From the NCBI GenBank assembly GCA_031266635.1, contig JAISAN010000041.1:1-9140 (forward strand): a DNA stretch of 9,140 bases, written 5' to 3'. The notes beneath the pieces are model-generated. The model worked only from the letters and a program-made list of their open reading frames with translations. It did no database searches and had not been told where the DNA came from. Position 1 is the stretch's first letter. Every line of letters begins with the position of its first letter. The stretch is from Treponema sp. (GTDB lineage: Bacteria; Spirochaetota; Spirochaetia; Treponematales; Breznakiellaceae). Position numbers and translations under genes: made by a program. This document shows, piece after piece, positions 4,604 to 9,140 of this stretch.

Positions 4604-7297
4604 ATGAAATTCAACGGCATCGCGCAGCGGATCATTCTCTCGGTGGTCCCGATCATCGTAATTTCCACCCTGGTCTTTATTGTCATTATCCACGAAGCTA
4701 CGGAGAATCAAATCAACACCCAGATACATGAACGGATGCGGCAGAGTCTGATTACGGCCCGGCTGAAAATGGACCGGGAACTGGTCAAAAACGCCGCCAT
4801 TGCAAAAAGCGTGGCAATTTACGCGGAAACGGCTTCCCGGGAATTCATACGGCAGGGAGAGCTGCGGGAATTCCTGGAACGGATTGTCCGGTCAAATCAA
4901 AACACCGCATGCGGCGGCATTTTGTACGAACCCTACAGGCTTTCGCAGGACCAGTACCACGGCGGCTCCTATGTCCACAAGGAACGGGAAAATGTTTTTT
5001 ACACAGAAAACTACGGGGATACGGTGGACTACTTTCGCCAGAGCTGGTACACCCGCGGCAGAACGTCCGAAGGCAGCGTGGTCTGGTCCGGCATTTATTA
5101 TGATCCGGTACCCGGAATCTCACTGATTACCGCCGCGGTTTCTTTTTTTGACGACGCCGGAACAATTCTGGGAGTGGCGGCGGCGAATATGTCCCTGGCC
5201 AGCATCAGGAACATTGTGGGATCAATTTCGGTGGGCGATACGGGGAGAGCCTTCATTCTGGGAGCGGGGGGAGAATACATTTCCTTTCCCGATGAAACCC
5301 GGACCCTGTGGAACACCATCCAGAACGATAAGGACCCGAATCTGGCGGCCCTGGGCAGACAGCTCCTGGCCGAACCGGAAGGCATGGCGGTAATAACCAG
5401 AAACAACACGGCCCAGCGGGCCTATTTCAATACCATACCGGAAACCAACTGGACGCTGGTCATCATGATCGATGAACAGGAGATACGGTTTTCCACCCTG
5501 AACCAGATGCTGCTCATAGGGCTGGTACCCCCCATCGGCCTTTGTCTTACGGTAATCTCCATCTTCTTTGTGGCCCATCATCTCCGCAGGATCGCCCGGA
5601 AAGTAAATACCTTTGCCGACCTCATCGCGTCGGGAAATTTTTCGGAGCGGATTGAAATAACCGAACACGATGAATTCGGAATCATGGAAAAACATCTCAA
5701 CACAATGGCCAAAGAGATGGACACCCTGCACAAAAGTATGCATGGCATGGTGAATACCGCGGAAGCCGCTTCCCAGGCGAAGAGCGATTTTCTTTCCACC
5801 ATGAGCCACGAAATCCGTACCCCCATGAACGCCATTATCGGAATGACGGAGATTGCGAAAAAAACAGATAACCCGGAGAAAAAAGATCACTGCCTCAAAA
5901 AAATCGACGAAGCCTCGGCCCACCTTCTGGGATTGATCAACGACATTCTTGACATGTCCAAGATCGAGGCCAACAAGCTGGAGCTTTCCATAGAAGAATT
6001 TGATTTTGAAAAAATGCTCCAACGGGTAGTAGCTGTCATCGGATTCCGGGTGGGAGAAAAGAATCAGGAACTCATTGTCCACATAGACCAGGATATACCC
6101 CGGTTCCTTATAGGGGATGATCAGCGCCTGTCCCAGGTGATCACCAACCTTCTTTCCAACGCGGTCAAATTTACCCCCGAAAAGGGAACCATACGGCTTG
6201 AGACCCGGATCGAAAAAAAAGAAGGCCGCCGCTGTACAATAATCTTTCAAGTAACCGACACCGGCATAGGCATCAGCAAGGAACAGCAGAGCCATCTTTT
6301 TACGTCCTTCTCCCAGGCGGACTCGGGCATTTCCCGGAAATTCGGCGGCACGGGCCTGGGGCTGGTCATTTCAAAGCGGATTGTCGAAATGATGGGCGGC
6401 AAAATCTGGATCGATTCCGAACCCGGCAAAGGGTCGGTGTTTTCTTTCACCATCACCGCCGACGCGGGTGAATCCAGGGACCCGCCCCATCATGAGGGCT
6501 GGAAAAACATCCGGGTCATCGCGGTGGATGACGACCCGGACATGCTGGATTATTTCCGGGAAATTGCGGAGGGCCTGGAATTTTCCTGCGACCTTGCATC
6601 CGGGGGCGACGAAGCGCTGGGAATGATCCGGAAAAATGGTTCCTACGATGTGTACTTTATCGACTGGAAAATGCCCGGCATGAACGGCATTGAATTAAGC
6701 GCCCGCATAAACGAAGAGCCGGGAGAAAACAAGCCGGTGGTGATTATGATCTCCTCCGCGGACTGGGACACCGTTGAACAGCAGGCCCGGGACGCGGGGG
6801 TGGGCAAATTCCTTTCCAAGCCCCTGTTTCCTTCGGCCATTGCGGACTGCCTGAGCCAGTGCCTGGGGACGGAAAACCGGCGGACGGAACGGGAAAGCGT
6901 CGAACCCTTGAGGGATAATTTCAAGGACCACCGGGTCATACTGGCTGAAGATATGGAAATCAACCGGGAGATAGTAATCTCCCTTTTTGAACCTACGGGG
7001 CTTGCCTTTGACTGCGCGGCAAACGGCGTTGAGGCGGTAAAGCTCTATCAACAGGCGCCGGACCGGTATGACCTTATCTTCATGGATATCCACATGCCCG
7101 AGATGGACGGCTACGAGGCGACCCGCCGGATCCGGGCCCTTGAGCCGCCGGGAAAACGGATACCCATTGTGGCGATGACGGCCAATGTTTTCCGGGAAGA
7201 TATTGAACGGTGCATTCAGTCCGGGATGGACGATCATGTCGGCAAGCCGCTGGAGTCCGAGCAAGTTCTGGAAAAATTGCGAAAATATTTGAAGTAG
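4604..7297 (+). CDS. Membrane-bound hybrid sensor histidine kinase with two receiver domains
   Basis: This 897-residue protein has two transmembrane helices (about 8-30 and 302-325) enclosing a ~270-residue extracytoplasmic sensor. The sensor has the dCache look (SWYT..., VVWSGIYYDP, GTILGVAAANMSL, TGRAFILGAGGEYISFPD). A HAMP domain spans about 327-378. HisKA carries phospho-acceptor H402 in STMSHEIRTPMN. HATPase has N519 (NLLSNAVKF), D552 (DTGIGIS), F566/F569 (LFTSFS) and GGTGLGL at 581-587. Receiver 1 (about 636-755) has D642-D644, phospho-acceptor D687 and K739. Receiver 2 (about 776-897) has E782/D783, D828, T859 and K881. All catalytic residues are present. It should sense a small extracellular ligand and relay phosphate H402 to a receiver Asp. 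There is no Hpt domain and no separate output regulator nearby, so the final target is unknown. It diverges from ruvA and converges on ruvC. Confidence 0.95.
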   Translation: MKFNGIAQRIILSVVPIIVISTLVFIVIIHEATENQINTQIHERMRQSLITARLKMDRELVKNAAIAKSVAIYAETASREFIRQGELREFLERIVRSNQNTACGGILYEPYRLSQDQYHGGSYVHKERENVFYTENYGDTVDYFRQSWYTRGRTSEGSVVWSGIYYDPVPGISLITAAVSFFDDAGTILGVAAANMSLASIRNIVGSISVGDTGRAFILGAGGEYISFPDETRTLWNTIQNDKDPNLAALGRQLLAEPEGMAVITRNNTAQRAYFNTIPETNWTLVIMIDEQEIRFSTLNQMLLIGLVPPIGLCLTVISIFFVAHHLRRIARKVNTFADLIASGNFSERIEITEHDEFGIMEKHLNTMAKEMDTLHKSMHGMVNTAEAASQAKSDFLSTMSHEIRTPMNAIIGMTEIAKKTDNPEKKDHCLKKIDEASAHLLGLINDILDMSKIEANKLELSIEEFDFEKMLQRVVAVIGFRVGEKNQELIVHIDQDIPRFLIGDDQRLSQVITNLLSNAVKFTPEKGTIRLETRIEKKEGRRCTIIFQVTDTGIGISKEQQSHLFTSFSQADSGISRKFGGTGLGLVISKRIVEMMGGKIWIDSEPGKGSVFSFTITADAGESRDPPHHEGWKNIRVIAVDDDPDMLDYFREIAEGLEFSCDLASGGDEALGMIRKNGSYDVYFIDWKMPGMNGIELSARINEEPGENKPVVIMISSADWDTVEQQARDAGVGKFLSKPLFPSAIADCLSQCLGTENRRTERESVEPLRDNFKDHRVILAEDMEINREIVISLFEPTGLAFDCAANGVEAVKLYQQAPDRYDLIFMDIHMPEMDGYEATRRIRALEPPGKRIPIVAMTANVFREDIERCIQSGMDDHVGKPLESEQVLEKLRKYLK

Positions 7298-7300
7298 GAA

Positions 7301-7331
7301 CTTTTCCCAAAACCGTTAGTTTTGGGAAAAG
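7301..7331. terminator. Hairpin between convergent kinase and ruvC genes
   Basis: CTTTTCCCAAAAC (7301-7313) and GTTTTGGGAAAAG (7319-7331) form a perfect 13-bp stem with loop CGTTA. It fills the 38-bp gap between the kinase stop (7297) and the ruvC stop (7336). No clean U tract follows on either strand, but position and symmetry suggest a bidirectional terminator or an mRNA 3'-end stabiliser. Confidence 0.65.
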
Positions 7332-7335
7332 CCTC

Positions 7336-7848
7336 TTAGCGCGTATCTTTAGAACCGCTTTCGACCGGAAACGAATGGGCGCAGCAAATGGCGGCGGCAA
7401 GGGCGTCGGCGGCGTGATCGGGCCGGGGAACCTCGGTAAGGCCCAAAATAATTCTAACCATATTCTGTATTTGCGACTTATCCGCGGAGGCAATGCCCGC
7501 CACCCCCTGCTTGATCGCGTTGGGGGTGAATTCCCGGACCGGGAGCCCCCGTTCCGCCAGGGCAACGGAAACCACCCCCCGGGCTTCCGCTACGGGGATG
7601 GCGCTGGAAACATTCCTGCCGAAAAAAAGCGTTTCCACCGCCGATTCCCCCGGATTCCACTCATCCAGAACAGCCCGGATCGCGGTCAAAATAAAAAAAA
7701 GGCGATCCGCCCGGGGGCGATCCGCCTTCGTTTCAATGCAGCCGTGGGCGGCATACCGGATTTTTCCGCCGGAATAATCAACTACCCCCCAGCCGGTAGA
7801 AGCCAGACCAGGGTCGATACCGATAATCCGCCGCTTAGTCAGCCTCAA
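7336..7848 (-). CDS. ruvC: Holliday junction resolvase RuvC
   Basis: RuvC is the dimeric endonuclease that nicks Holliday junctions symmetrically after RuvAB branch migration. The RNase H-like fold and active site are visible: D12 in I-I-G-I-D-P-G-L-A-S-T-G-W-G, E72 in S-A-V-E-T-L-F-F-G-R-N, and the C-terminal pair H145/D148 in P-D-H-A-A-D-A-L-A-A-A-I. Many RuvC proteins have His at the first of these last two positions. The start is uncertain. TTG at 7848 gives 170 residues, normal for the family, and overlaps yebC by 14 bp. However, GGAAGG (7856-7851) is only 2 bases away from that TTG and is better spaced for a CTG at 7842; ATT at 7827 is also possible. Overlap with yebC implies one transcript and coupled translation. 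A terminator-like hairpin lies inside the gene. Confidence 0.93.
   Translation of the reverse strand: MRLTKRRIIGIDPGLASTGWGVVDYSGGKIRYAAHGCIETKADRPRADRLFFILTAIRAVLDEWNPGESAVETLFFGRNVSSAIPVAEARGVVSVALAERGLPVREFTPNAIKQGVAGIASADKSQIQNMVRIILGLTEVPRPDHAADALAAAICCAHSFPVESGSKDTR
7693..7726 (-). terminator. Terminator-like hairpin inside ruvC
   Basis: On the minus strand two copies of GGCGGATCGCC (7726-7716 and 7711-7701), separated by 4 bases, can fold into an 11-position stem with three central non-canonical pairs, followed at once by T8 (7700-7693). It encodes A-D-R-P-R-A-D-R-L-F-F. The shape is that of an intrinsic terminator, but it lies within the reading frame and may be a coincidence of coding. 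Confidence 0.35.
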
Positions 7849-8575
7849 AACCTTCCGGGATTTCGATATTGGAATAGACATTCTGCACGTCGTCATTTTC
7901 CTCAAGCCGCTCAACCAGCCGCAGGGCCTTGGCGGTAGCTTCGTTATCCAGGGCAACTTCGGCCTCGGCAATCATGCTGATCTCCGCGCTCATGGTTTCA
8001 AAACTCTTGTCGTTGAGGAGATTCAGCACCGGCTCAAAATCTTCGGGAGCGGTGGTTACTTCAATAATACCGTCCGCCAGGGACACATCCTCGGCCCCCC
8101 CTTCAATCGCCGCTTCCATAACCTGGTCTTCGGTGTATTTTTCCCCGTCCAGGGTGATGATCCCCTGGCGCTTGAAGAGCCGGGACACCGAACCGGAGGT
8201 GGCAAGCTGGCCCCCCGCCCTGGTCAGGATATTACGGATGTCCGCGGCGGCCCGGTTTTTGTTATCCGTTAAAACCTCGATAAAAATCGCCACCCCGCCG
8301 GGGGCATAGGCCTCGTAGATCAGCTCTTCGTAGTTGACCCCCTCAAGTTCTCCGGTTCCCTTTTTGATTGCCCGGTCTATGTTATCCTTGGGCATATTCG
8401 CCCCCCGGGCCTTCAATACCGCCGTCCTGAGCCGGGGATTCCCCTCAGGGTCCCCCCCGCCCATCCTGGCGGCAATGGAAATTTCCTTGATCAACTTGGT
8501 GAACATCTGCCCGCGTTTCGCGTCCGCGGCGCCTTTCTTGTGTTTGATAGTCGCCCATTTACTGTGGCCCGACAT
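7835..8575 (-). CDS. yebC: YebC/TACO1 family protein
   Basis: This 246-residue protein is full length and begins with the family signature M-S-G-H-S-K-W-A-T-I-K-H-K-K-G-A-A-D-A-K-R-G. Further family landmarks are N-P-R-L-R-T-A, A-N-M-P-K-D-N-I-D-R-A-I-K-K-G-T-G, Y-E-A-Y-A-P-G-G-V-A and a C-terminal E-R-L-E-E-N-D-D-V-Q-N-V-Y-S-N. YebC proteins were long listed as transcription regulators. Recent work on bacterial and mitochondrial members indicates a role in translation, relieving ribosome stalling at proline-rich stretches. The start at 8575 has AAGGAG 5 bases upstream. It is first in an operon with ruvC, which it overlaps. The upstream leader (about 115 nt from the predicted start near 8691) carries two hairpins, suggesting post-transcriptional control. 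Confidence 0.96.
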   Translation of the reverse strand: MSGHSKWATIKHKKGAADAKRGQMFTKLIKEISIAARMGGGDPEGNPRLRTAVLKARGANMPKDNIDRAIKKGTGELEGVNYEELIYEAYAPGGVAIFIEVLTDNKNRAAADIRNILTRAGGQLATSGSVSRLFKRQGIITLDGEKYTEDQVMEAAIEGGAEDVSLADGIIEVTTAPEDFEPVLNLLNDKSFETMSAEISMIAEAEVALDNEATAKALRLVERLEENDDVQNVYSNIEIPEGFEAD

Positions 8576-8589
8576 AATAACTCCTTGTA

Positions 8590-8628
8590 GATCTTTTCAT
8601 AAAACCAACCAGGTTTTGTGAAAAGATC
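8590..8628 (-). promoter_or_regulatory. 17-bp hairpin directly before the yebC ribosome binding site
   Basis: GATCTTTTCA-TAAAACC (8590-8606) pairs with GGTTTTG-TGAAAAGATC (8612-8628) around a 5-base loop, with only one wobble pair. On the mRNA it ends 4 nt before the AAGGAG of yebC. There is no U tract, so it is more likely to affect translation or stability than termination. Confidence 0.65.
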
Positions 8629-8650
8629 GATATTCAAAAAAATATGAACC

Positions 8651-8686
8651 TGCGGTTTCAATTTCAGATATTTTGAAACCACCGCA
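8651..8686 (-). promoter_or_regulatory. Second hairpin in the yebC leader
   Basis: TGCGG-TTTCAA (8651-8661) pairs with TTGAAA (8673-8678) and CCGCA (8682-8686), leaving a CCA bulge (11 bp in total). On the mRNA it starts within a few bases of the predicted transcript 5' end and is followed by a U7 run (8642-8636) after 8 bases, so it could act as an inefficient attenuator. Confidence 0.5.
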
Positions 8687-8697
8687 TCAGTGGGAGA

Positions 8698-8727
8698 ATA
8701 TTAACACGCCAGGGGAATCTTAGTCAA
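8698..8727 (-). promoter_or_regulatory. Promoter of the yebC-ruvC operon
   Basis: On the minus strand TTGACT (8727-8722) is followed after 18 bases by TAATAT (8703-8698), a 5/6 match to the -35 and a 4/6 match to the -10. Transcription would begin near 8691. Confidence 0.55.
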
Positions 8728-8740
8728 CGGAATCGCTTTC

Positions 8741-8772
8741 AAAAAAACAAAGTCCCTGGGTTCCCCCAGGGA
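8741..8772 (-). terminator. Rho-independent terminator of the zinc-ribbon gene
   Basis: TCCCTGGG (8753-8760) and CCCAGGGA (8765-8772) form a perfect 8-bp stem with a 4-base loop. On the minus strand it is followed by CTTTG and T7 (8747-8741). It lies 40 bp after the stop of the gene at 8812-9036. Confidence 0.85.
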
Positions 8773-8811
8773 TGTTTGGGTAGAAAATCATACGCCGCCT
8801 GCTGAAAGGAA

Positions 8812-9036
8812 CTAGAATTTTCCTTTCTGAATAGCTTTTTCGATGGAATCGGTAACAAGCTGGTTATACCATTCATAGCTAAACGGTTCTTTAGTCCTGA
8901 TCACCGGTTTCAACACTATCTCAAGACTGTCCTTGCAGGCTTCACAGACATCACGATGGGCAAGATGGAAATAGTTCCGGCCCGCCACAGGCTGTTGTAT
9001 GGTATGCCTGCACACATCACACGTAAGGGTCTTCAT
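8812..9036 (-). CDS. Small zinc-ribbon protein of unknown function
   Basis: This 74-residue protein has four cysteines as two CxxC knuckles: C6-x2-C9 (CDVC) and C31-x2-C34 (CEAC), a layout that normally binds one zinc ion. Histidines H24 and H27 lie between them. The C-terminal half (residues ~38-74) is a helical, charged tail (SLEIVLKPVIRTKEPF, DSIEKAIQKGKF) with no catalytic motif. AAGGAG sits 6 bases before the ATG (9043-9048), supporting this start, and a terminator follows, so it is a single-gene unit. Such proteins often bind nucleic acid or act as adaptors, but nothing here decides the role. I do not recognise a named family. Confidence 0.8.
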   Translation of the reverse strand: MKTLTCDVCRHTIQQPVAGRNYFHLAHRDVCEACKDSLEIVLKPVIRTKEPFSYEWYNQLVTDSIEKAIQKGKF

Positions 9037-9102
9037 GATAAACTCCTTAATAAAGAAGCGATCTTAAAATATCAGATTTCAAAACCGCAACCTTAGATTT
9101 AG

Positions 9103-9131
9103 GGAAAAAACCGGTCTTTAACGGTTTTTCC
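9103..9131. terminator. Hairpin near the right edge, likely terminator of a gene outside the window
   Basis: GGAAAAAACCG (9103-9113) pairs with CGGTTTTTCC (9122-9131) with one bulged A. The A-rich and T-rich arms flank a short CCG/CGG core, the usual form of a bidirectional intrinsic terminator. It would end a minus-strand transcript entering from the right. The gap 9049-9102 otherwise holds only the undefined promoter of the zinc-ribbon gene. Confidence 0.55.
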
Positions 9132-9140
9132 GGATCCTTT

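Noticed and set aside
5222..6295. 357-codon minus-strand ORF inside the kinase gene
   Set aside because: The plus-strand frame has unmistakable HisKA, HATPase and receiver motifs, so this is a codon-bias shadow.
7210..7938. Plus-strand ORF of 242 codons over ruvC
   Set aside because: It is antisense to ruvC, whose catalytic motifs are complete, and has low-complexity Gly/Arg/Pro composition.
8491..8682. Minus-strand ORF overlapping the yebC start and leader
   Set aside because: It runs through the leader hairpins and the well-supported yebC start in another frame, and resembles no protein.

Overview
This window looks like bacterial chromosome from a spirochaete, most likely a Treponema-type organism. 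That assignment is an inference. It rests on a yebC-ruvC-ruvA housekeeping cluster, a lipoprotein with a relaxed lipobox, long G tracts inside a surface-protein gene (a habit well known in Treponema), and a large hybrid sensor kinase. No rRNA or other marker settles it. Housekeeping genes are visibly GC-rich, while the lipoprotein locus is richer in A+T.

Layout: 1-660 is non-coding. It holds a tandem array of a ~122-bp unit carrying two hairpins, then a patch of short dispersed repeats. 662-1353 is a two-gene toxin-antitoxin module (PIN/VapC-like toxin with a translationally overlapping antitoxin), bracketed by direct repeats. On its right side lies the severed C-terminal tail of an amidohydrolase gene (about 1397-1468). 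1599-3166 (minus strand) is a predicted lipoprotein gene made of YD..G(Y/W) repeats. It is split into two overlapping frames exactly at a G10 homopolymer, and one extra G would restore a 522-residue protein. Upstream of it lie a 67-bp (GA/CT)n tract, a small ORF that reads through that tract, and a near-consensus promoter, so the locus has the look of a multi-level contingency (phase-variable) locus. 3557-3669 is a nested inverted-repeat structure of unknown role.

3786-4382 is ruvA (minus). 4604-7297 is a hybrid histidine kinase (plus; dCache-type sensor, HAMP, HisKA, HATPase, two receiver domains). 7336-7848 is ruvC and 7835-8575 is yebC (both minus, overlapping). The kinase therefore sits inside what is commonly a contiguous yebC-ruvC-ruvA block, diverging from ruvA and converging on ruvC. 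yebC has a promoter and a ~115-nt leader with two strong hairpins. 8812-9036 is a small zinc-ribbon protein gene with its own terminator.

How the genes fit together: RuvA and RuvC act on Holliday junctions. No ruvB is in the window. YebC is cotranscribed with ruvC. The kinase is an orphan with no separate response regulator nearby. The toxin-antitoxin cassette and the repeat-rich lipoprotein locus form an accessory block to the left of this core.
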